Source: Gambelia wislizenii | Lineage: Eukaryota > Chordata > Lepidosauria > Squamata > Crotaphytidae | Reading direction: 5' to 3' | DNA: 64,000 bases | Assembly: GCA_030847615.1 (NCBI GenBank) | Contig: JAUMIR010000002.1 | Coordinates: 289,272,028-289,336,027, forward strand | In this document: piece after piece, positions 11,174-21,130 of the stretch | Layout: each line of letters opens with the position of its first letter | Numbering within the stretch: the first letter of the stretch is position 1 | The notes under the pieces: generated by a model | Database searches by the model: none | What the model saw: only the letters and a program-made list of their open reading frames with translations | What the model was told of the DNA's origin: nothing | Program-made: the position numbers and the translations under genes

Positions 11174-11514
11174 TAATCTGAACATCCTGTACAGTGAATA
11201 GGTTAGGTTACATTGATCTGAGATAAACATATGGGGGCCCCAAAGTAAAGCATTGCAGGGGGCCCCAAAATTCCTTAAACTGGCCCTGAAGGTCACCCTT
11301 CTGTTCTTCTAGGAATCTTCTGACATGGTTGGGAATGCAATTTTTGGTGTGTTTCCCCACGTCTGATAATCTCTAGTCAGTAGTAACACTGCACCTAGTG
11401 ACCCTTCCACTCCCATAGTTCAGCTACAGAAGGGTATTGCTCAGATACAGAAAGATATAATTCTGTCAACACCTACAACTTTGTAACTCCTATTAATACC
11501 TATCGCTTTAATAT

Positions 11515-11612
11515 TGACTCCATCAGTGCATCTGAGGAAGTGGATTTAAATCCATGAAAACTCATGCTAAAATAAAGCTGTTGATCTTAAAAGTGCTTCT
11601 AGATTCTCCTCT
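11515..11612 (+). mobile_element. Penelope-like element 3' tail fragment
   Basis: The order CATCTGAGGAAGTGGATT, ATGAAAACTCATGCT, AAATAAAG, GTTGATCTTAAAAGTGC is the tail seen (more degraded) at 41990-42140, 48365-48482 and 60145-60260. This tail is common in reptile genomes. I infer a link to Penelope-like elements from its similarity in layout to 25913-25960. Confidence 0.5.
11526..11570 (+). ncRNA. hammerhead-ribozyme-like core (degenerate)
   Basis: CTGAGGA (11532-11538) fits the hammerhead consensus CUGANGA. It is followed by a 6-bp hairpin TGGATT/AATCCA (11541-11554) in the stem II position and by GAAA (11556-11559). Stem III is weakened (AAC/GCT), and stem I pairing is poor, so activity is doubtful. 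Confidence 0.4.
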
Positions 11613-12133
11613 GTTTTCCTTTTATTGATCAGACTGAGTCAGAACATAGTCAGTAATGAATACCAGGCATAAACCCTATTATGTCACACTTAAAATTAGT
11701 GAATTAATGGCCCTGACCATTACAGACAAAGAAGTGACATTTTTTCTGGCTGTTTACTTGAAAAAAAGTAAGTAGTTACCCAAAATAGCAGGGATGGAAG
11801 AAGGTGGCTGCATAGCCAGACATGTTTAATTTCATTCCTACATTGCTCTACTCTTTATTTCTTATCTCTGTTTCTATTTCCCTCCTTTTCCCTCCTTGTG
11901 GGCTGATAAAGTGGGTGAGGATTTATAAGTACAAGTGGAAACAAAACAAAAGGAGTAAGTGAAAGAAGTATATTTTCTAACTATAAGAATACTGAAGATG
12001 TGAAATACACTACAGAACTGTAAGTGGGAAGAACTGAAATGGAGGGTTTTGCAGACTAAGGTTAGATGAAGCTATAAATGCTATCTGCTGTTTATAGGTT
12101 GATAGTCTAAGACATAGTAGGAAAAACTTAATA
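11613..12133. other. nothing recognised
   Basis: No domain-bearing frame and no repeat recognised. Confidence 0.5.
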
Positions 12134-12141
12134 AAGGAAAT

Positions 12142-12360
12142 TTGGGCTGCATCTGCACTACAGAAATAATACAGTTTGACACTGCTTTAACTGCCATGGA
12201 TTAATACTATGTAATTCTGGGATTTGTAGTCTGCTGTGGCATCAGAGCTCTCTGACAGAGGAGGCTAAATATCTCACCAAACTACAGATCCAGAATTCGA
12301 TAGCTTTGAGCCATGGCAGTTCAAACAGAGTCAAACAGGATTATTTCTGCAGTGCAGGCC
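12142..12360. mobile_element. hAT-like foldback MITE
   Basis: The left arm (GCATCTGCACTACAGAAATA, AACTGCCATGG) mirrors the right arm (CCATGGCAGTT, TTATTTCTGCAGTGCAGG). The 8-bp duplication AAGGAAAT flanks it (12134-12141 and 12361-12368). It is non-coding. Confidence 0.75.
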
Positions 12361-12368
12361 AAGGAAAT

Positions 12369-14830
12369 AAGATCATGGTGATGATTTGGAGTGGTTATAA
12401 AATTCTTGGCTTTCCCATGTCTTGTGATGAACCCTCCTCTAAAGAAAGCAAAAGTTCAAAATACAAACAAGAAATGTGAGGAGGTGACTGAGAAACAGCA
12501 GCGCTCAGATACTAATATTGACCTTAAAGGTTCCCTCTGCAAGTATAATGAAGATCACAAAGAAGACGTTAACTTAGTCAGCTCACCTGCTGAGTTGTCT
12601 TTTGCAAAGGGTCCAGTAACTCAAACCAAACCAGGGATTAATGCTAAAGCAACTTTCAGAACTATCTTTAAATAATGGTAGTGCAAGCACAAAAGAACCC
12701 CCTTACAGCCTTGTGCATTTTTTCCACTTTTGCAGGGGTCATGCACCCCTAAGCCCCACGAATGTGGAGGGCTGACTGTAAGAAGATAAGACTAAGAACA
12801 ACTAGATGGTGTTATTGGAACTATGGATACTGCATTGGGACTAAATTATTAACCTAATGGAAAGGGAACATAGAAAAAAACTGGAAGACTTACTTTTTAT
12901 TATTAGCCTTCTAACTGTTGTATCTCTCCTTTAGATCACTGAATATGACAACTGTTTAAAAAATGGAAATGAGGAGGGGGTCTTTAGACTAACCTTCAGA
13001 AAGGGCAGGTTTTACAGAAGTTTGAAGAGGTAAGATCTGTGAGAAATGATATGGTAAAAATGGAAGAGATGGTAAAATGAAAGAGGAATTGAAAAGAAAA
13101 TACAACACTTGGGTATGTTTCCTCTCCCAGTGTGCTGATTGGCCACTTAGGAAACATACCCAACCAATTCCCTCCCTCCTCTCACTCCCTCAGCCAATCA
13201 CCACCCACATGCAAATTCCCTCTCCACCTCAAAATCTACTCCTCCTATTCAATCTGCATCTACACTCCCACCCTCACAAGGGCCCCTCCCTCCTCTCACT
13301 CCCTCAGCCAATCACCACCCACATGTAAAACAATGCAATTTTCCCCTCTAAAATAATACCATGTAGTGGAACCATGTGAAAGGAATGCTGCCACTCTAAG
13401 CGCCACACTGCAACCACCACTTGAAACCTCAGCAGGGCATGTAATGGCATATGTTATGCCAGGTACACCCATACTAGCTGAAAGAAAATTTGAAAAAAAA
13501 AAGAGGTTAAAGAAGTTAAAGAAACAGTAAAGAAACTGTCTGGGGATGTAAAACTAATTAATGATAAAACTGAAATTTTGGAAAGCAAAACTGAAATTAT
13601 AAATAGAGAGATGGAAAATGATTTAAACAATTTGGCATTACTAGAATTGAGAGAAGAACTTTGCTTGAGATTTAGAGCAATTTTGGAACCCCCTGGGGAA
13701 GACATTATAGAAAAGATTGTTAAATCTCTAGCAAATGTTTTGGAAAGAGGAGAAGATGATATGTAAATAGAGAGTGATAAAGATTATAGGATTAATAAAT
13801 GGTTTGTAAGATTGAGAAATGTCCAAAGGGATGTACTTGCTACTTTGTTAGGAAAAAGACTAGAAATCAAGTATTACAGCAGCATTTTGAGACCAGATTG
13901 AAGATGATAGCACAGATGTTATAGTGCTATTAGGATACCGAACAAGACAAAAGAGTACTTCTTCCTGACAGAGAAACTTAAATAGAAGAGGTTCCATTTA
14001 GATGGGATAAACTGGAAGGAGTGTTTTTTTACCTTTAAACAACAAAGGTTTTGACTGAACTCTGTACAGAAAACAAGATAATTTCTGGAAAAATTCAAAG
14101 GCAACATGGATGAAATGCAAATGGAAATGACAGAAGAAACTACAGTAAAACTGCAACAGGTGCAACAGGAAGTGGAAGAGGATCTTTCTACACTGGGTGC
14201 TACAGGTATGGATCCTTCTAAACTACAAGATTAATTATAGACTTCAAATGTTTAACATGCAATATAAATAAGAAAAATGCCCCTCAAAAGAGAGAGAACA
14301 CATTATTTTTTTAAAAAAAAAATAAACAAGATGTAATTTGTCTACAAAAACACAAGGTGGTAGAGGACTGTAAAAATAAATTTAAATAATTTTTTGAGAA
14401 TAATATGAATAAAGGTACAGATGTTAGAATAGTTTTTGATACAAGTAAAGCTTCTATGAGACGATGGTATAAGTCAGTATAAGTCTGAACTTAAAAAGAG
14501 GAGACGAGAAAATGAATTTTATTTTGGATGAAATAAAGAGAAAGGAAGAAGAATTAGTAAAGTCTTAGTCAAAGACAATTATTACAAACCAAATTAAGGT
14601 TTCACAGAGGCAGTTACCTATGCTAACAGTGAGAAAGATAGAAATAAAGATGAATTATGTGAAACAAAGCAAAAAATGAATTTGCAAATAAGCCAAGAAA
14701 GTTGGCATATAAGTTATGATAAGAAAAAGGAAATAACACGATATTAACGTTATAAGAAAGAAGTGTTGTAATAACAGATAGTAGGACTACTAGGGGGGTG
14801 CAGAGAGGCCGAACCGCACCAGGTGATACC
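12369..14830 (+). mobile_element. decayed L1 LINE copy (ORF1 region)
   Basis: A long A-rich plus-strand segment with lysine/glutamate-rich broken frames typical of L1 ORF1. It is interrupted at about 13110-13460 by unrelated C-rich DNA that holds a ~40-bp direct repeat (CTCCCTCAGCCAATCACCAC at ~13183 and ~13301). The segment past 14250 may be the start of ORF2, but I cannot recognise endonuclease motifs. Confidence 0.55.
12430..14250 (+). pseudogene. L1 ORF1 remnant (RNA-binding chaperone protein), broken
   Basis: L1 ORF1 proteins form coiled-coil trimers that coat the L1 RNA. Pieces seen in order are as follows. First, a charged N-terminal frame 12430-12674 (NPPLKKAKVQNTNKKCEE). Second, a coiled-coil-like stretch 13480-13640 (KEVKETVKKLSGDVKLIN, ILESKTEIINREMENDL). 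Third, the start of the RNA-binding region LCLRFRAILEPPGEDIIEKI (13660-13725), followed after a stop by RINKWFVRLRNVQRDVL (about 13790-13840). Last, KEYFLPDRE-like and TFKQQR-like pieces near 13950-14050. Many stops and frame changes separate the pieces, so it is not functional. The family call rests on the pattern of the RNA-binding region; the N-terminal piece is less certain. Confidence 0.55.
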
Positions 14831-15817
14831 ATCGAACACTGACCTTAGTATGCCACAGATAACAGAGAATGCAAATATATGAAAGGAATTTCATCTATAC
14901 TATTCCTTATATAAATGCCAAGAAATTTCTTTGGAGAAAGTGGATGAATATTTAGGTATTCTGGCACTATCTCTTGTTTCATTTTGGATTGTCTTATCAT
15001 AGGGTTTTCATTGTAAAACACATCCAAGAGGGGTTTGCTGTCCCTCCTCCTGCACAGTACTAACAAGTGTCAGCTATGGTGCCACTGCCGTTCTCTCTTA
15101 GAGATCCTCTGCCAGTGTCACTCCCCACTATTGCTGCTGTCCAGCAGCTGTTTGGCCATTTAGTCTGGTTCCTTAGCAAAATCCTGTCTGACATGCGAGA
15201 CTCTACCAGCAGCACCTCTTACCTCACAGGAGCACACAATCCCATCACCATGGAAAGGTAGTACCACGGGAGTAGTCTAAATGTGTGTACCAGTGCCTTC
15301 AAGTCACCTGTCGATGTATGGCAATCCCATGGGTTTTCTTTGGTAATAAATACGCAGATGTGGTTTGTTGGAAAATATAGTTTGCAGTCCAATAAGTGGA
15401 AATGGTTTTGCTACTGAAGGGTTAACTAAGAAGCCATACAAAATGAGCTGATGTAACTTCCTGAAGTTTTGCTATTGGAGTTCTGGGATGAAGGGGAGTG
15501 TCTAAATTTCCTTCTTTGCTCCAGAAGCCATGCTCTTTTAACAAACCACATGGCTGTCAAAGGGAGAGAACCCCAGTCAGGGGACTCCTGAGTATTGTTT
15601 TTGTAACAATGTTGTTTTTAAACATTTTTAAGTAGTTTTAGTTTATTTTGATGGTGTTTCATTTACCTGCCATGAAAAAGATCTCCAACTGTGAGTAAAG
15701 ATATTTTTGTACTTTTAAGCTGACTTTTGAGTCTTGAGTGGTTATTTTGCTAATTAAACAACTTGGGAAAAGACAAAGGGTGTTTGGTTATTTACTAAGC
15801 TGTGGTTTTCATATGTA
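14831..15817. other. no gene; 5S-SINE tail scrap and LTR-like stretch
   Basis: 15292-15352 is, on the minus strand, a degraded 5S-SINE tail (CCATGGGATTGCCATACATC, GACTTGAAGGCAC). 15370-15765 has LTR-like composition, but I found no convincing termini or duplication. Confidence 0.4.
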
Positions 15818-16092
15818 TTTTTTTATTTATTTATTTATTTATTTATACCCCGCTCTTCAGCCACAAGGCTATCAGAACGGCTTACAAATTGTTTTAAGCA
15901 ATAGCTATTTACACATCTACACTGCATTAAACAGTTTCCAATGTGTGTTAGCTAATTGCCCCCCACAAGCTGGGTACTCAATTTACCGACCTACGAAAGG
16001 ATGGAAGGCTGAGTGAACCTTGGAGCCGGCTGGAATCGAACTTGCAACGTGGTGGCTTGCAGTACTGGCATTTAACCACTGCGCCACCAGGG
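15818..16092 (-). mobile_element. Sauria-type tRNA-derived SINE with (AAAT)n tail
   Basis: Minus strand: CCCTGGTGGCGCAGTGGTTA (A-box side), GTTCGATTCC (B box), then CACTCAGCCTTCCATCCTTT, and 3' end GTAAGCCG...GCGGGGTATAAATAAAT repeated as ATTT on the plus strand (15818-15846). The head is tRNA-like. The 3' end matches the L2 3' ends in this window (5140-5219, 45120-45199), consistent with L2-dependent mobilisation. Confidence 0.82.
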
Positions 16093-16245
16093 ATTCTAAT
16101 GCTAAATGCTGCTGTGTTTGCTTTGAACTCTGCTAACTTGGCTGTATGCTCCACTAGTGTGTGAAGTACAGTGTGGATCTTTAAACAGGGACAACATAAT
16201 TACCCTGGTATTTTAAACAATTTTTCCAATAGTTTTGCCACTTCC

Positions 16246-16370
16246 TTTCTCTGAAATATAGCCTATAGTACCTGGTATTCACTGGCAGTCTCTCATCTAA
16301 GTACTAACCAGGACTGACCCTGCTTAGCTTCCAAGATCAGACAGAGTCTGGTGCCTTTAGGGCATTTGAT
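16246..16370 (-). mobile_element. 5S-rRNA-derived SINE fragment
   Basis: The minus strand reads GATCTTGGAAGCTAAGCAGG, then CTGGTTAGTACTTAGATGAG and GAATACCAGGTACTATAGGC, which is the second half of vertebrate 5S rRNA with its internal promoter. It is followed by TATATTTCAGAG as in the copy at 62820. It is truncated after that point. It is a SINE, not a 5S gene. Confidence 0.85.
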
Positions 16371-16626
16371 ACCCCTTCCTAAACTGCAAACTCTCAGGTT
16401 TACATAGGATGCTACCATGGCAGTTAAAGTGGAATTGGCTCTAGAATTGTGTAGTGTCATAAAGGCTTGGAACCCTCACAGGCTTGCCTTCACAGATCTC
16501 AGCTCTTTTTTTGGCAGGAACAGTCAGAGTTGTCTCAACTTTCCATAAGCTTAGCTGTGTCTGGAAGAATGAAAGTGGGGAGGGGGCTTGACCTGATAGA
16601 AGGAGTGTTAAGCCTTGTGTTGTGAT

Positions 16627-17135
16627 TAGAGATGTAAAATTTCTGGAAATTTTGAAGCCATGGTTAAAAAACCTTTTTTCAGAAAAAATGGACATTTTCA
16701 GAAAAATGAAAAATTAACGCTTTTTACAGATTGAAAGTCACTCTGTTACTTTAGGAACATAAAATATAACTATATACAATTTGATTTGGCATAAAATTAT
16801 CACGTTTGGTATATAAAAAATCTAGTGTATTCAAACAATTATTACACATGGATTTTTAAAGTTATTATTTGTAACAAACGGAGCAACAATCTCCTGAATT
16901 GTATGGAACCTCTTTGGTTTTGCTAGTTTATGTGGAGCAGGTGAAATTAAAAACAAACAAACAGAAGAAACCATCAATATTAGTAACAAAGAAAAATATT
17001 CCATAATAATTTTTCTTCCTTTTTTAATTATTTTTTTTTTAAAGAAAAGAACAAAAAAGTCTTCAGGGAAAAAATTGGGGAAAAAACATTTTTTTCTGAA
17101 CTTTTCTGAGCTTTTCCCAGGCCTGCACATCTCTA
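16627..17135. mobile_element. hAT-like element with perfect 8-bp duplication
   Basis: Ends TAGAGATGT at 16627 and ACATCTCTA at 17135 form a short TIR. GTTGTGAT flanks both sides (16619-16626 and 17136-17143). The 509-bp interior is AT-rich and non-coding, with GGGAAAAGC-like subterminal sequences. Confidence 0.82.
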
Positions 17136-17143
17136 GTTGTGAT

Positions 17144-18490
17144 ACAGATTAGAACGGGGACTAATTGCATTGTCTAGAACTGGGTATGCAAGGGTCATGC
17201 TTCTGACTCATTCCAACAATTTTGATTATATTTGCCAGATGTTGTAATGCTGCCAAAAGCCTTGGATATGTTATTTACAGTATGGAGATGATTTTTCTAT
17301 TTTGTGTTTGAAGAAGCCCTTTGATTATGTTACCAGGGAAGAGTTCATATGGGGGGGAAATACAATTAGAAGTAATTTCTGTTTTATCTCAGCATGACTA
17401 GTTTACCATAATGTTTGCAATTTGTTGAGTAACACCGCACTCTCATACGCTCTGGGGCTATTTGAAGCTGATCAAAATATTTTAGAGAAGAATTTACAAA
17501 CTGGCACTGCTGTGCTGGCAAAAACAACCCATGTTTATGTGGTGCCACATTATCATTAAACTGCTAATATTATTGGAATGATGGTGCAATAGATTTAGCC
17601 ATTTTTAAAGATGCAGAAGCATACAGTAAATATTAACAAAATGCCTTTTCAGTCTTGTGCTAGCATGGTATTGTGATGCAAAAGGAACCACATAGCATAC
17701 AGTGCTGGATTTGCACATAAATTAAGTAAATTGTACATCTTTGAGTAAAGACAATCTTTGCAACCACCAAAACAACAACAACAACAACCACAAAACCCTA
17801 AAGCAGGAATGAGCAATTTATGGCCAGATATTGTTGAACTGTAACTCCAATAATCTCTTACCATAAATTATGCTGCCTAAGGCCAATGAGTTCCAGTCCA
17901 ACAACATCTGAAACAAGGAACACTCCTAAAGCAGAGCAACATTGGAGTGAGTACAATCTAAGTTGAATGTGGGCTGGAGCCCATTTTAGAACTTTATTTG
18001 CCACTGCTGCTTCTGCACAAGAGTCTGCTAGTAGACCTCTTGGTGCCCTGAGAGGCGTATTTCATCTAGGCCCTCAGAAGGGAGTAGAGCAGCTCTCAGG
18101 CAATGTAATTAGTTTGCATCCATCCCAACCTTGACACCACAATGAGTCCAAAATCATTAGAAGAACCCCTAGACACTTGATGTCAGCTCTGTTTTTCAGT
18201 TTATGAATCCTGAGGAGGTAGGCAGAATTCAAGAACTCTGTGCACTTGACTCTTGTCCTTCTTTGTCTGCTTAAGACACTCAGAAGATGTAATGGAGTGG
18301 GTTGACAAAGTGATAAATGCTTCCTTAGGGAGGGGGTAAAGTAAGCTTTAAGGAAGATTATTGTTGTGGGCTTTATTTGCAAAGGCCTTCCTTAAAGGCC
18401 AAATTAGATGTTACTCTCTTCATGCTTTTCAACCAGAATGCTGCAACTGGTCAGTTTCATCTCAAAGAAAAAGCTGCTATAGGGCCCAAA
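17144..18490. other. no gene; one MITE piece
   Basis: 17795-17935 matches the 'TTGTTGGACTACAACTCC' foldback family (degraded: ATTGTTGAACTGTAACTCC, AGTCCAACAACATCTG). Nothing else is recognised. Confidence 0.5.
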
Positions 18491-18494
18491 TATA

Positions 18495-19133
18495 CCCGTA
18501 TATTCCGGCGTATAAGATGACTGGGCGCATAAGACGACACCCCCCCCCCCAATTTTTAAGTTAAAATATAGACTTTGCCCCCCTGTCCAGCCAGCCACCT
18601 GGCTGGAAAGCCTGCCCCCCACCAGCCAGCCAGCTCAGTGGCTGTAGATGATGGAATAGTCTGTGAAATTAAAGGACTGAGAACAGCTAAAAAATCATGG
18701 GATACTTTGAAAAATCTCTGTGGTGTTCAATCTTTGGAAAGTAAGGTTTCATTAATAATGAAGTTGGTTAATATGAAGCTATCAAATCCCAAATTTTTGA
18801 ATGAGCACATTAATGATTTTAGAGCCACATTTGGCAGACTTGCAAACTCCTGGAGAGGAAATCCCCCCAACTATGCAAATGGATTTCTTCCTGGCAAGTT
18901 TACCAAAATACAATCCCTAAATCGAGGGCAGTTAACACTTCAAAGGCAAAGCAGTCATTCTCACAGCAGGGGGAAGGATCTGCTGGGGAAATTGCCCAGG
19001 GAATTTACCACTTCAAAGACAAGGCAGTCATTATCACAGCAGGGGAAAAGATCTGCTGGGCATATAAGACTACCCCCACTTTTGAGGAGATTTACAAGTG
19101 TTAAAAAGCAGTCTTATACGCAGGAATATACGG
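18495..19133. mobile_element. TIR element carrying a gag-like fragment
   Basis: The left end CCCGTATATTCCGGCGTATAA and the right end (inverse) CCGTATATTCCTGCGTATAAG form an imperfect TIR flanked by TA (18493-18494, 19134-19135). Subterminal motifs (GCGCATAAGACGAC, GCATATAAGACTAC) repeat. The interior holds a C10 run, a gag-like coding remnant and a ~68-bp direct repeat (from 18938 and 19008, sharing CACTTCAAAG and TCTGCTGGG). The superfamily is uncertain; TA flanks favour a mariner/Tigger-like mobiliser. Confidence 0.6.
18638..18860 (+). pseudogene. gag-like (Ty1/copia UBN2-type) protein fragment
   Basis: An open stretch encodes VAVDDGIVCEIKG, then TAKKSWDTLKNLCGVQSLES, LIMKLVNMKLS and LNEHINDFRATFGRLANSW. 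This order (a tryptophan-containing 'KxxWDxL' helix, a leucine/methionine helix, then 'xEHINxF') is that of the copia-type gag capsid region. Only ~75 residues remain, with no protease, integrase or reverse transcriptase nearby, and it sits inside a TIR element. It may be a captured or inserted fragment. The open frame runs on to 19213, but the rest is element sequence without a domain. Confidence 0.5.
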
Positions 19134-19284
19134 TAAAATATGCTCTTGTCCTAATCTTAATTAGAAGCCTGAAGAAAATCCTCATCTCCCCACCAAACAC
19201 ACTACAGATTTAAATCCTCATCCTCACATGAGAATAAATTCTGTAGATTTCTCTCTGCTGTGGAAGAAAATAAACATTTATCTC

Positions 19285-19500
19285 TGAACTAAATATGGCA
19301 TCATAATGATACCACATAAACCCAAAAGGCATGCGGATCAGATGACGTTGTCCTTTTGTGTTTATGTATAGTGAAAATCACAGTTTTTAATTGATGGCTT
19401 AAGCCATCAATAGATCCGCTGTGCTGCTTTTGTGCCAGCATTGCTGGTGTGCGAAACATCGGGGCATTTAAATCTCGTACTTACCCCAACAATGGCTGGA
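19285..19500 (+). mobile_element. unnamed repeat family D, fragment
   Basis: AAATATGGCATCATAATGAT, CCCAAAAGGCATG, TTGATGGCTTAAGCCATCAA and GCTTTTGTGCCAGCATTGC align by eye with 57960-58130. Confidence 0.4.
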
Positions 19501-20900
19501 TTGGCCAGAACAATCTGCAACACTTCAGATGTTCAAATACCAGGAGAAAACTGTGCAAAAAATCCTCCTGCCCTTTCATTCTTCTCTATAGGATTTCCCA
19601 ACAGTCAAGATATCCTTTCCTTCCCAGTGCCCCCCCTCCTCATACACACTGTTGGTGGAAGTGCTGGTTGAAGTAAACAGCACCTTCTGGTCATAAGCAG
19701 TGGGGTGTTTTGCACAAACCCAGTGTGGGGCCCATGTTTGTATCAGGAATAAATCCTAGCTTGGACTCCCATGAGTGCTGTTACTTTAAAAAAAAAAAAA
19801 ACAGAAATGGAGGGATGGATGTGTCAGTAAGTGTGGGCCAGTCAGTAAGTAAGACTGGAAAGGCCAACATGGGTGAAACATATCTGGTTTACTGGCCCAG
19901 TCATCACTCGGGTCAAGATCAAAGTGCCTGAGGCACTCAACAAAGTTCTTTGGTTGTATAGCTATCAGGGGGGCAAGATGAGAGCATTGCCCCCAAGTAA
20001 GAATTCTGTAAGAAATGTTCCCTTGGTCCCTAGCATGGTAGAGCGTAAGATACTGAAAATCACCCATGCCAAGAACTCTTCCGTTTGCTGAATTCATAGT
20101 CCCTCACCAACTTTGCCTGCCCCTTTTCTGTGGATGCCTCAACTGAAGTTTTAAGTTACTGCAATGCTAGAAAGCTGAGAAACGAAGGAAAAAATTCACG
20201 AGAGAGTAGAATTCTTATTTGGAGGGGCAATACACTCCTTCCTACCCACCCCACTTCTAGTACACTCCTGCTGTCTACCTCACATTTTAAAAGGATGGAG
20301 GTTTCAGGGAATGTGTCATGTTTACAACAAACATTTATTTCTTCAATAGTCAAATATTGACTTGAGGAATACTGTATCTGTGACTGGGTGGACAGCAAAT
20401 GAAGCAACATTTTCCCCCTTAGGCCTGTAGTTGCTCCTGATTACCTTTCCAAGCAATGTCCTTTGACTCTGTACCCTCAGGAAACTGGTGATTCTGCTGA
20501 CCTTAAACCAATTAAATTTTGTCTTGCCCCCTTGAGCAAGTCTGTAGTCACAGCAGGAGCAATTATTTACCAGCAGGAGATTTCAGGATATTTTCTTAGC
20601 TGGATTGGCTAAGATTCCATTTAGTAACTAAAACACAGCAGTTTTATGGAAGAGGACAGCCTCCTTGCCTTCTTTTATCTTCTGACAGCTGTGTGGCAAG
20701 AAGACTTCAAAGAAGATAATGAACGTCTATTGAACTATTAAGAAAAAGGGTTAGTTATTGCAGACTGCCATTTTGTGTTATTCAGATGAGTTTTCTGTTT
20801 TCTTCACAAAGAAAAGGAAGGCTTCGGGCTTTTCTTCTCTTCCTGCAGAATGATCACAATAGTGGATATGACTGCATTTAACTTGATTTGCAAATCAGTA
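19501..20900. other. nothing recognised except a poly-A run
   Basis: An A13 run near 19788-19802 could be the tail of an unrecognised retrocopy. No domain-bearing frame is seen. Confidence 0.45.
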
Positions 20901-20904
20901 AGGT

Positions 20905-21130
20905 AGGCTTGAAAGCCAGCATGGTTTGGATGTAGGATTAGGTAGGATTCCTGAGACCAGGGTTCAAATCCCCGCTCACCCATGGAAAGACACTGGGTGA
21001 CTTTGGGCCAATCACACTCTCTCAGCCTCAGAGGGAAGCAAAAGGCAAATCTTCTGAACAAATCTTGCCAAGAAAATAGCCTAAGGATCACCATGCATCA
21101 GAAATGACTTGAAGCCAAACAACAAGAACA
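20905..21130 (+). mobile_element. tRNA-derived SINE
   Basis: GAAAGCCAGCATGGT, then the B-box-like GGGTTCAAATCCC, then GGGTGACTTTGGGCCAATCA, CTCAGCCTCAGAGG, and the tail CAGAAATGACTTGAAG followed by AAC repeats. It is the same family as 7905-8140 and 46845-47075. Confidence 0.85.

Larger units (their letters stand above)
7379..11288. mobile_element. outer hAT-like non-autonomous element A (contains nested elements C and B)
   Basis: Termini are CAGGGCCAGTTTAACC at 7379 and its inverse ending GGTTTAA-like CTGGCCCTG at 11288. The 8-bp duplication AAGGTCAC flanks it exactly (7371-7378 and 11289-11296). CAGGGCC-type ends plus an 8-bp duplication are standard hAT features. Its own body, once the nested insertions are removed, is about 2.1 kb. 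It comprises a G/C-rich left end, a CCTTT microsatellite, a SINE insertion, a minus-strand CR1 3' fragment, a Tigger-like piece and a GGGGCCCC-rich right end. It has no transposase, so it needs one in trans. Confidence 0.85.

Noticed and set aside
15370..15765. Possible LTR (AT-rich, AGTAAAGATA and CA end)
   Set aside because: No matching target duplication or second copy could be found by eye.
16246..16370. Possible 5S rRNA gene
   Set aside because: Only the second half of 5S is present, with many changes, and it continues into a SINE body; the same holds at 62820.
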